A stretch of 5,070 nucleotides of DNA from the NCBI GenBank assembly GCA_964534905.1, contig CAZHPZ010000061.1, forward strand, positions 1 through 5,070, in the 5' to 3' direction. The notes beneath the pieces were generated by a model, which saw only the letters and a program-made list of their open reading frames with translations, did no database searches and had not been told where the DNA came from. Position numbers and translations under genes: made by a program. Shown in pieces: positions 1 to 4,823 of the stretch; positions within the stretch are counted from its first letter, which is position 1; each line of letters starts with the position of its first letter. The stretch comes from RGIG4608 sp964534905 (GTDB lineage: Bacteria > Bacillota > Clostridia > Oscillospirales > CAG-272).

Positions 1-28
1 AGCCCACGGCTTATTTTAGCCGTGGGCT
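1..28 (-). terminator. Intrinsic terminator hairpin of the ABC-F gene (window edge)
   Basis: A perfect 11-bp inverted repeat (AGCCCACGGCT / AGCCGTGGGCT) with a 6-nt loop starts four bases after the TAG stop of the ABC-F gene. The stem is GC-rich. The U-tract expected for a minus-strand terminator would lie just left of base 1, outside the window, so termination is inferred from the stem and its position. Confidence 0.75.
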
Positions 29-32
29 TATC

Positions 33-1967
33 CTATATTTCAAGCTCCTCATATATTTCAAGAAGTCTTTCTTCAAGTGAGTCCTTTTTCGATGTAAGCT
101 CGGCGGCTTTTTTATAGTCCGTTGCAGCTTCTCCGAAAAGCTCCTCGTCTATATTCGCAAGCTCGTTCTCTATTTTTTCGGCTTCCCTTTTGAGTGTCTC
201 TATTCTCTTCTGTTGCTTACGCTCCTCGGCTGCCTGCTTTTTACGCCTCTCATAGTCTTCCTTTTGAGCCGTAGCCGTTTTCTCAGTTACGTTGTCGCTT
301 ACGAATTCCGAATGAGACGCCTTGAACGCACTGTACTCCGCAAATGCGTTACCGACACCGAACACGGGATAATCGATAAATCTATCCCTTATCGCTCTGT
401 CCGGATCTATTTCAAGCACTCTTGTCGCAAGCTTGTTGACAAGATATCTGTCGTGGCTGACAATTATAATAGTTCCTCCGAATTCGTCGAGAGCCTCCTC
501 AAGCGCCTCACGTGACATAATGTCAAGGTGATTTGTCGGCTCGTCAAGCAAGAGAAGATTCATAGGAGAAAGAATAAGCTTGGCAAGAGTCAGACGTGCT
601 CTCTCTCCGCCGGAAAGCACGGAGACCGTTTTCTCGCAGTCCTCCGCGGTAAACCTGAATCGCGCAAGCGCTCCCCTTATTTCAAATTCGCGTCTGTCGG
701 GATATGCGTTCCAAAGCTCGTCAAGCACGGTATTGCTTTCGGTCAGATTTTGGTTTTGCTGATCGAAATAGCCGACCTCGACGTTATAGCCCGCCTCCAC
801 GTAGCCCGCAGTGGGCTCCATATCTCCGACAAGTATTTTCATAAGCGTTGACTTTCCGCAGCCGTTCTTACCTATAATAAATACTCTCTCACTTTTACGG
901 ACAAGAAAGCTCACGTTTTCAAAGAGCGTTTTATCTCCGAAGCTTTTAGAAATCCCCTCTGCCCTCAGCACCTCATTACCACTCGGCAATGCTTGTCTGA
1001 ATTTGATCTTAACGGGCTTCGGAGCTTCCTTGGGACGCTCCAGCTTCACCATTTTGTCAAGCATCTTCTGCCTGCTCTCGGCAGCAATAATATTGCGCTC
1101 ACGGTTCCACGCACGTTGCTGGGCGATATACGCCTCCTGACGTGCGATCTCCTTCTGTTGATTTATATAATGCTTTTCGGCAATTTCACGGTCGATTCTT
1201 CTCTGCTGCATACTCTGTGTATAGTTACCGTAATAGAGCTTTGCCTCTCCGTGCTCTATGGCAAGCGTTTTGCCCGTAACCTGATCAAGAAAATATCTGT
1301 CGTGCGAGATTATCATTACGCATTTTTTATAATTCTTTATATAATTTTCAAGCACGGCAACCGTGTCCATGTCAAGATGGTTAGTAGGCTCGTCGAGAAG
1401 CAAAAGATCCGGCTCTCTGCAAAGCTGCTTTGCCAAAGCAAGACGTGTTCTCTGCCCGCCCGAAAGCTTATCTACATCAAGCGAAAGAGAATGCTCGTCA
1501 AATCCCATTTTCACAAGCGTTGAGGCGCATCTGCTCCTATAATCAAGCCCCCCGAGCTCGCAAAATCTCGTATAGAGAGTATGATATTCATCGCTGACAG
1601 ACATATGCTCAGCCTCGCTGTCGGAACGTGCCATTCTGTCCTCAAGGGAGGAAAGCTTCTTTTCCATTGCTATCAGCTCCGGAAATGCCGCATACATCTG
1701 TTCAAGCGCACTTTTTCCCACGCCCTCTGACACCTCAAGAGCACAGTCCTGAGTCAATATTCCGATGCTTTTGTTCTTAGCGATAAAAACGTTACCGGAG
1801 CTCGCCTCAAGCTCCCCGAGTATGATTTTAAAAAGACTCGATTTTCCGCAACCGTTCGCACCTATTATTCCGAGCTTGTCGTTTTCCTCAAGTGCAAAGC
1901 TTACTTTTGAAAAAAGCTCACGTGCCCCAAAGGACAGCGAAAGATCATTAACCGTTATGGCAAGCAT
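33..1967 (-). CDS. ABC-F family ATP-binding protein (YdiF-like, ribosome-associated)
   Basis: This is a 644-aa soluble protein with two ABC ATPase domains in one chain and no membrane segment, the ABC-F layout. Domain 1 has Walker A G36-ANGCGKS, signature LSGGQ at 168-172, Walker B with DEPTNHLD at 192-199 and a switch histidine in SHDRY near 222. Domain 2 has Walker A GKNGCGKS from 366, LSGGE at 451-455, DEPTNHLD at 475-482 and SHDRY near 505. Both catalytic glutamates are present. The charged linker, about residues 240-325 and rich in Q/R/E/K, matches the ABC-F P-site tRNA interaction motif. Residues about 560-644 form a charged coiled-coil tail as in B. subtilis YdiF, which is of similar length. 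ABC-F proteins bind the ribosomal E site and relieve stalling, and some protect against antibiotics. Nothing here shows resistance, so a housekeeping translation factor is more likely. The ATG is supported by AAAAGGAGG eight bases upstream. Confidence 0.95.
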   Translation of the reverse strand: MLAITVNDLSLSFGARELFSKVSFALEENDKLGIIGANGCGKSSLFKIILGELEASSGNVFIAKNKSIGILTQDCALEVSEGVGKSALEQMYAAFPELIAMEKKLSSLEDRMARSDSEAEHMSVSDEYHTLYTRFCELGGLDYRSRCASTLVKMGFDEHSLSLDVDKLSGGQRTRLALAKQLCREPDLLLLDEPTNHLDMDTVAVLENYIKNYKKCVMIISHDRYFLDQVTGKTLAIEHGEAKLYYGNYTQSMQQRRIDREIAEKHYINQQKEIARQEAYIAQQRAWNRERNIIAAESRQKMLDKMVKLERPKEAPKPVKIKFRQALPSGNEVLRAEGISKSFGDKTLFENVSFLVRKSERVFIIGKNGCGKSTLMKILVGDMEPTAGYVEAGYNVEVGYFDQQNQNLTESNTVLDELWNAYPDRREFEIRGALARFRFTAEDCEKTVSVLSGGERARLTLAKLILSPMNLLLLDEPTNHLDIMSREALEEALDEFGGTIIIVSHDRYLVNKLATRVLEIDPDRAIRDRFIDYPVFGVGNAFAEYSAFKASHSEFVSDNVTEKTATAQKEDYERRKKQAAEERKQQKRIETLKREAEKIENELANIDEELFGEAATDYKKAAELTSKKDSLEERLLEIYEELEI

Positions 1968-1975
1968 ATAAGCGA

Positions 1976-1984
1976 CCTCCTTTT
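1976..1984 (-). promoter_or_regulatory. Ribosome binding site of the ABC-F gene
   Basis: Read on the minus strand this is AAAAGGAGG, followed by an 8-nt spacer and the ATG at 1967-1965. It is a strong Shine-Dalgarno and fixes the start. Confidence 0.85.
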
Positions 1985-2006
1985 CAAAAAAATTTTTAAA
2001 AACCTA

Positions 2007-2035
2007 TTGACAAATTCAAATTGTTGTTGTATAAT
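2007..2035 (+). promoter_or_regulatory. Consensus sigma-A promoter reading right
   Basis: TTGACA (2007-2012), a 17-nt spacer and TATAAT (2030-2035) form a perfect match to the vegetative promoter consensus. Predicted transcription starts near 2042. The first plus-strand gene downstream is the 82-aa cysteine-rich gene, which would have a leader of about 167 nt. A LexA-like palindrome lies at about +5 to +16, where a bound repressor would block initiation or early elongation. The promoter sits inside the transcribed leader of the ABC-F gene on the other strand. Function is inferred from sequence match only. Confidence 0.75.
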
Positions 2036-2045
2036 CAAATCATAA

Positions 2046-2057
2046 GAACATTTGTTC
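2046..2057. promoter_or_regulatory. LexA/DinR-like operator, copy 1
   Basis: GAACATTTGTTC lies within the longer near-palindrome AGAACATTTGTTCT. It keeps the GAAC-N4-GTTC core of the Firmicute LexA (DinR) box CGAACRNRYGTTYG. It lies directly downstream of the perfect plus-strand -10 element and inside the leader of the minus-strand ABC-F gene. Read on the minus strand it is GAACAAATGTTC, the same 11-mer core as the two plus-strand copies at 2484 and 3268. That LexA binds it is an inference. Confidence 0.55.
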
Positions 2058-2074
2058 TCAATTTTACTCCGCAA

Positions 2075-2099
2075 GCAAAATTGCCATATCGAATTTTGC
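2075..2099. other. Stem-loop in overlapping leaders
   Basis: GCAAAATT (2075-2082) and AATTTTGC (2092-2099) form an 8-bp perfect stem around a 9-nt loop. It falls in the stretch transcribed from both facing promoters, so either leader RNA could fold here. No U-tract follows on either strand, so it is not a canonical terminator. Its role is unknown. Confidence 0.4.
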
Positions 2100-2116
2100 G
2101 TCGACACACTTCTTGT

Positions 2117-2145
2117 ATTATACAACATTTTCTAAAGAAATTCAA
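2117..2145 (-). promoter_or_regulatory. Sigma-A promoter of the ABC-F gene
   Basis: On the minus strand TTGAAT (2145-2140), a 17-nt spacer and TATAAT (2122-2117) form a good vegetative promoter. Predicted start is near 2110, giving the ABC-F mRNA a leader of about 143 nt. The -10 region shares the 11-mer TGTTGTATAAT with the facing plus-strand promoter at 2025-2035. The two promoters point at each other across about 80 bp. Confidence 0.7.
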
Positions 2146-2196
2146 GAGAAAATAAGCATTAACTCAATATAATTCGGAAATAACTGTCTTTGAATC

Positions 2197-2205
2197 GGAG
2201 GTGAT
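2197..2205 (+). promoter_or_regulatory. Near-perfect Shine-Dalgarno deciding an ATT start
   Basis: GGAGGTGAT is complementary to nine consecutive bases of the 16S rRNA 3' end. The GGAGG part ends 7 nt before ATT at 2209. An in-frame TGA at 2191-2193 means no ATG, GTG or TTG is available between this stop and the first cysteine codon. This site therefore supports initiation at a non-canonical codon. Confidence 0.7.
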
Positions 2206-2208
2206 AGT

Positions 2209-2457
2209 ATTTGCGACGTCTGCCATAATATCTACTGTCCGCCGTCCTGTCCGAATTACAGCGGATATTCCCCCGAGCTTCCGGAAACCGCGGGAGCCTG
2301 CTTCCGCTGCTATGAAAGGCTGCGTGCGGACGAGAAAATGTATAAATACAACAAAAAGATGCTTTGCGAAAGGTGTGCCAACGAGCTGATATCCGACGAG
2401 ATGCTTGAATTTTTCGAATGCAAAAACAAAAATGAATTTTTCGACTTGCTCTGCTGA
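2209..2457 (+). CDS. Small cysteine-rich, zinc-binding-type protein with predicted ATT start
   Basis: The reading frame encodes 82 residues with ten cysteines. These include CDVC at 2-5, CPPSC at 10-14, CFRC at 31-34 and CERC at 53-56. The last two CxxC pairs, 18 residues apart, look like one zinc ribbon. The N-terminal pair plus CPPSC looks like a second site. The tail is acidic and helical (residues 58-82). I recognise the general type as short clostridial hypothetical proteins starting with a C-x-x-C/C-P-x-x-C-P pattern, but no function is known to me. The start is the oddity: an in-frame TGA lies at 2191, and only ATC 2194 or ATT 2209 could initiate. ATT has ideal spacing from GGAGGTGAT. 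Alternatives are a sequencing error or a decayed ATG. The stop codon forms the loop of the following hairpin. Transcription probably comes from the promoter at 2007. Confidence 0.7.
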   Translation: MCDVCHNIYCPPSCPNYSGYSPELPETAGACFRCYERLRADEKMYKYNKKMLCERCANELISDEMLEFFECKNKNEFFDLLC

Positions 2458-2496
2458 CGCAGAGTTTTAAAAAACTCAAGAGGCGAACAAATGTTT
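2448..2496 (+). repeat. Direct repeat copy A (hairpin + LexA-like box)
   Basis: This copy pairs with 3231-3280. The 10-mer GCTCTGCTGA is identical in both, the next 20 bases match at 15 positions, and the 13-mer CGAACAAATGTTT is identical. One single-base indel separates the blocks. Overall identity is roughly 80%. The copies flank the 193-aa membrane protein gene. Copy A overlaps the last codons of the cysteine-rich gene. Confidence 0.7.
2449..2468 (+). terminator. Possible intrinsic terminator of the cysteine-rich gene
   Basis: CTCTGC (2449-2454), loop TGAC and GCAGAG (2459-2464) form a 6-bp stem followed by TTTT. The stop codon TGA is in the loop. The U-tract is short and then turns to A, so this may be a weak or partial terminator. 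A second small hairpin, GAGTTT/AAACTC (2462-2477), overlaps its right arm and could compete with it. Confidence 0.45.
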
Positions 2497-2497
2497 T
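2484..2497 (+). promoter_or_regulatory. LexA/DinR-like operator, copy 2
   Basis: CGAACAAATGTTTT fits the Firmicute LexA box CGAACRNRYGTTYG at all positions but the last. It lies about 30 bp upstream of the -35 of the promoter at 2528 and inside repeat copy A. Its distance from that promoter is less typical for a LexA operator than copy 1. Confidence 0.45.
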
Positions 2498-2527
2498 ACG
2501 GAAAGGGTGTGATGCTTATGATTGATA

Positions 2528-2556
2528 TTGACAAATAAATTTAATTATGTTATAGT
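2528..2556 (+). promoter_or_regulatory. Sigma-A promoter of the membrane protein gene
   Basis: TTGACA (2528-2533), a 17-nt AT-rich spacer and TATAGT (2551-2556) give an 11/12 consensus match. Predicted start is near 2563, leaving a leader of about 67 nt before the ATG at 2630. Confidence 0.75.
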
Positions 2557-2629
2557 AAATATAGAATATAAAATCCATATTAGCATCGCCGGTTGCAAGG
2601 GAATAAATTATTTTTTGAAGGAGACAGCT

Positions 2630-3211
2630 ATGTTATCGATTTTTAATTCCATTCTTAATGTCTTTAAACTCATATTTGTATTTTTTCAAACGCTTATAAC
2701 GAGAATTCTGGCATTGATCCTTTTAGTGCCGTTTGCAGTCATTCTTACCATTTATGCTACAAATAATGTAATCGATATAAATTCGGATATGCTGGCTCAA
2801 GCAGGAATTTCGGACATAACACTCATAGATTCGTATTACGAGGTCAGCGGCAGATTTGAAAGAGAATATCAAAATATTTCTTACGATGAATATCAGTCCT
2901 ATGCCTACAGCGTTGTCGATTATCTCGAATCCAAGGGATATACGATATACTGCGAGGATCCGGAGCAAGAGACAATGGAATTTTTTACGACATTTCACTA
3001 TATTGCCCCATGCAGCAGCATTGACGATATTTTTTTAGATTACAGCAAAACCGAATGTAGCGTTTGCTATATTTACAACGATGTTATACACTGTATAGAA
3101 ATAAGCTATTGCGACGATGATACAGTATATCTGTTTATAAGGCCAGAATCCGATATGTCTTCTTTCTTTCATAAATACAAAATAGTAACGCCCGAACCGG
3201 AGATTGCGTAA
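2630..3211 (+). CDS. Membrane-anchored protein of unknown function
   Basis: This is a 193-aa protein I do not recognise. Residues 3-20 are hydrophobic and perhaps amphipathic. Residues about 26-43 form a clear transmembrane segment (LALILLVPFAVILTIYA). The rest (44-193) is acidic, rich in Tyr and Asp, with six cysteines (108, 128, 143, 146, 155, 161). An N-terminal signal anchor with an external domain is the simplest topology. A CSVC motif (143-146) suggests disulphide or metal chemistry but is not diagnostic. The ATG at 2630 is chosen because AAGGAG lies 6 nt upstream. The open frame continues left to 2522, but that extension overlaps the promoter and has no ribosome binding site. The gene is flanked by direct repeats and has its own promoter, consistent with an inserted or duplicated single-gene unit. 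Confidence 0.85.
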   Translation: MLSIFNSILNVFKLIFVFFQTLITRILALILLVPFAVILTIYATNNVIDINSDMLAQAGISDITLIDSYYEVSGRFEREYQNISYDEYQSYAYSVVDYLESKGYTIYCEDPEQETMEFFTTFHYIAPCSSIDDIFLDYSKTECSVCYIYNDVIHCIEISYCDDDTVYLFIRPESDMSSFFHKYKIVTPEPEIA

Positions 3212-3223
3212 TACGGCTTTGAA

Positions 3224-3255
3224 TTTTAAAGCTCTGCTGATGCGGAGCTTTAAAA
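3224..3255 (+). terminator. Long hairpin after the membrane protein gene
   Basis: TTTTAAAGCTCTGC (3224-3237) and GCGGAGCTTTAAAA (3242-3255) pair as a 14-bp stem with one G-U, around the loop TGAT. It lies 13 bases after the TAA stop. The downstream tract is A-rich rather than T-rich, so termination on the plus strand is uncertain. mRNA 3'-end protection is an alternative. It is the counterpart of the hairpin at 2449-2468. Confidence 0.5.
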
Positions 3256-3280
3256 AAACCGTTCAAACGAACAAATGTTT
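3231..3280 (+). repeat. Direct repeat copy B (hairpin + LexA-like box)
   Basis: This is the second copy of the ~50-bp repeat described at 2448-2496, 783-784 bp downstream. It contains the hairpin arms and CGAACAAATGTTT. Similarity extends weakly leftward (a shared TGAATTTT) and rightward (a shared GAAAGG followed by an ATG), so the ancestral unit may be about 80 bp. Confidence 0.7.
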
Positions 3281-3281
3281 A
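3268..3281 (+). promoter_or_regulatory. LexA/DinR-like operator, copy 3, over a weak promoter
   Basis: CGAACAAATGTTTA matches the Firmicute LexA consensus except at the last base. It lies between a poor -35 candidate TTCAAA (3262-3267) and -10 candidates TATTAT/TATAAG (3280-3288). A spacer location is typical for LexA operators. The promoter itself is weak by sequence, so only the box is well supported. Confidence 0.45.
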
Positions 3282-3303
3282 TTATAAGAAAGGAAAAATA
3301 AAA

Positions 3304-3657
3304 ATGGAAGGTAGTTTTATTGAGAAAGATTCACATATGACAAAAATCGACGCAGACCACTATCTGCAAAAGTACAGGAAAATGAATGCGATACTTCGCT
3401 CGTCGCAAGCCCTCAAAAAGAGCTTCGGAAGTGACGGAATGCTTGATGAAGCTACCGTCCAAGCGGAAATGTTTGCTATTCGCGCCCTGATACTTTTGCT
3501 TGAGGACACAAGCGAAAAGTATCTTCTCTATCATTATTATATTAAGGGATGTACGGTCAAAAAATGCGCACGGTTGCTCGGAGTCTCTCTTCGCACCGCG
3601 CACCGCATAAAGGCAAGTGCACTCGAAAGCATTGCCCTTCTGATCTCGCACGAATAA
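3304..3657 (+). CDS. Small helix-turn-helix protein, sigma-region-4-like
   Basis: This 117-aa protein has an alpha-helical N-terminal half (about 15-70) and a C-terminal region (about 72-110) containing YYIKGCTVKKCARLLG and then VSLRTAHRIKASAL. That spacing resembles the helix-turn-helix of sigma-70 region 4 and of small phage-type regulators such as the ArpU, RinA or DUF1492 groups. The recognition helix would be about residues 95-106. It has no region 2, so it is not a complete sigma factor. A DNA-binding transcriptional regulator is the likely role and the target is unknown. M1 is preferred because AAAGGA lies about 9 nt upstream. An internal ATG at 3337 has no good ribosome binding site. 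The gene follows repeat copy B and ends convergent to the hydrolase gene. Confidence 0.85.
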   Translation: MEGSFIEKDSHMTKIDADHYLQKYRKMNAILRSSQALKKSFGSDGMLDEATVQAEMFAIRALILLLEDTSEKYLLYHYYIKGCTVKKCARLLGVSLRTAHRIKASALESIALLISHE

Positions 3658-3676
3658 ATAATTCAATCGATAAAAT

Positions 3677-3703
3677 GCTCGGTTTTGACCGGTGCCCTTT
3701 TTT
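3677..3703 (+). terminator. Intrinsic terminator between convergent genes
   Basis: CGGT (3680-3683), loop TTTG and ACCG (3688-3691) pair, and outer GC/GC pairs (3677-3678 with 3694-3695) form across a small internal loop. The stem is followed by CC and six T residues (3698-3703). It would terminate the helix-turn-helix gene on the plus strand. The stem is short and imperfect, so confidence is moderate. No separate terminator for the minus-strand hydrolase gene is evident. Confidence 0.55.
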
Positions 3704-3708
3704 GTTAT

Positions 3709-4608
3709 TTATCCCAGATAAGTCTTGGCATACTCGGCGAACAGCCTTTTCGCCTCGTTAGACTGCTTTTTATCCGACCCGAGCGAATGCCCCGAATTCG
3801 GATATGAAACGAAATCGTTCTTGACGCCGTAAAAATCAAGCCGTTGCTTTAAAATCTCGGAATTTGAATACGGAACGATATCGTCCTGCTCTCCGTGGCA
3901 AATCAGCGTAGGAACGGTATTTTGATTTATGTAATTGACGGGCGAAACGCCGAGCAGAGCCGCCTGCATATCCTCGTCAAGATAATTTTCCTCGGTAATT
4001 GTACTATGACACAGGCGCGAAAACAGGTCAAGATATCCCGCGGCATTTTCATTATTATAATAATTCTCATCGCAAAGATATGTAGGTCCGCTGTAATTAG
4101 CCACTGCAACCGGCTTTATCGGTGACGTGTCGGCATATTTATATGCATAAAGAAGTGACAAATGTCCTCCCGCCGAATTACCGACGAGCATCACCTTTTC
4201 TATGTTGATTCCCTTTTCCGCGGCAAAGCTTTTTATCTTTTCAAGGCTGAGCGCTATATCCTCCATAATGTCGTCATACGAAAACTCACTCGAAATATAA
4301 TGATAGTTTATGGCGGCGGTTGCATAACCGTATTCTCCGCACCACTTATCGATATTTTTAGTGCAGTCACTTTTATCTCCGCCGATCCATGCGCCGCCGT
4401 GAATCACGAAAATCAATCCCACATCGCCCTCGCAGTCACTCGGCAAGCAGAGATCGAGCATCTGCCGCTCGTGCTCTCCGTAAGAAATATCCTCGTACTT
4501 ATCATAGGAATATTTTTCCGTCCTATCACATGCCGAAAAAGCAAGTATGCCGCCGACAATGCAAGCCAAAGCAAGCAAAACGCTTAAAATATGCAAAAAT
4601 TCTTTCAT
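3709..4608 (-). CDS. Exported alpha/beta-hydrolase (BD-FAE/carboxylesterase-like), probable lipoprotein
   Basis: This is a 299-aa serine hydrolase. The oxyanion-hole motif HGGAW is at 70-74. The nucleophile elbow GNSAGG has Ser145. HGEQDDIVP supplies the likely acid Asp242, and SGHSLG supplies His274. HGGxW with GxSAGG is typical of the hormone-sensitive-lipase/BD-FAE carboxylesterase group, which cleaves esters such as acetyl or feruloyl groups on plant polysaccharides. Substrate cannot be read from the sequence. Residues 1-26 are a signal sequence ending FSA-C27, a slightly atypical lipobox. A membrane lipoprotein facing outward is therefore likely, with a signal anchor as the alternative. 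Length is normal for the family. The ATG at 4608 is preceded on the minus strand by AGGAG with good spacing. A TACAAT -10 candidate lies at 4643-4638 with no well-spaced -35. The ssrA terminator lies just upstream, so the gene needs its own promoter. Confidence 0.92.
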   Translation of the reverse strand: MKEFLHILSVLLALACIVGGILAFSACDRTEKYSYDKYEDISYGEHERQMLDLCLPSDCEGDVGLIFVIHGGAWIGGDKSDCTKNIDKWCGEYGYATAAINYHYISSEFSYDDIMEDIALSLEKIKSFAAEKGINIEKVMLVGNSAGGHLSLLYAYKYADTSPIKPVAVANYSGPTYLCDENYYNNENAAGYLDLFSRLCHSTITEENYLDEDMQAALLGVSPVNYINQNTVPTLICHGEQDDIVPYSNSEILKQRLDFYGVKNDFVSYPNSGHSLGSDKKQSNEAKRLFAEYAKTYLG

Positions 4609-4687
4609 TTTTTCTCCTAATGATTAATTATCAGATTATTGTATCGCATTTCCGTCAATTCAAGTGAAAATCTAAGAGAGATGAAGC

Positions 4688-4724
4688 AAAAATCGACAAG
4701 CTTTGACAGAAGCTTGTCGATTTT
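4688..4724 (-). terminator. Intrinsic terminator of ssrA
   Basis: A perfect 15-bp stem (left arm 4689-4703, right arm 4710-4724, sharing ATCGACAAGCTT and its complement) surrounds a 6-nt loop. On the minus strand the stem runs directly into TTTTT. It lies about 100 nt beyond the CCA end of tmRNA, between ssrA and the hydrolase gene. It should terminate the ssrA precursor. Confidence 0.85.
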
Positions 4725-4823
4725 CGGCAGAGCATTCGGGTTTATATCCGAACTCCGTCATCAGGGTATGAAGTTTGGCATTCCGTTGCACACTCCCGAT
4801 ATTCGGGGGTGGCAACTTGCCGC

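Noticed and set aside
2064..2087. Seven-codon leader peptide (MAILLAE) ahead of the ABC-F gene
   Set aside because: There is no Shine-Dalgarno before its ATG, and the stretch is part of the stem-loop at 2075-2099. The evidence is too weak to annotate.
2201..2389. Plus-strand frame starting GTG at 2201 (62 codons)
   Set aside because: It overlaps the cysteine-rich gene in another frame, its start lies within the Shine-Dalgarno itself, and its translation shows no motif. The CxxC-rich frame is far more protein-like.
2159..2479. 106-codon minus-strand open frame
   Set aside because: It is antisense to the cysteine-rich gene, has no ribosome binding site, and its arginine/histidine-rich translation looks like a shadow.
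2522..2629. Upstream extension of the membrane protein from TTG at 2522
   Set aside because: It covers the -35/-10 promoter and lacks a ribosome binding site. ATG 2630 has AAGGAG at ideal spacing.
4638..4663. Promoter for the hydrolase gene (TTGAAT, TACAAT on the minus strand)
   Set aside because: The spacer is only 14 nt and the nearby TTGACG is only 9 nt from TACAAT, so no convincing -35/-10 pair could be assigned.
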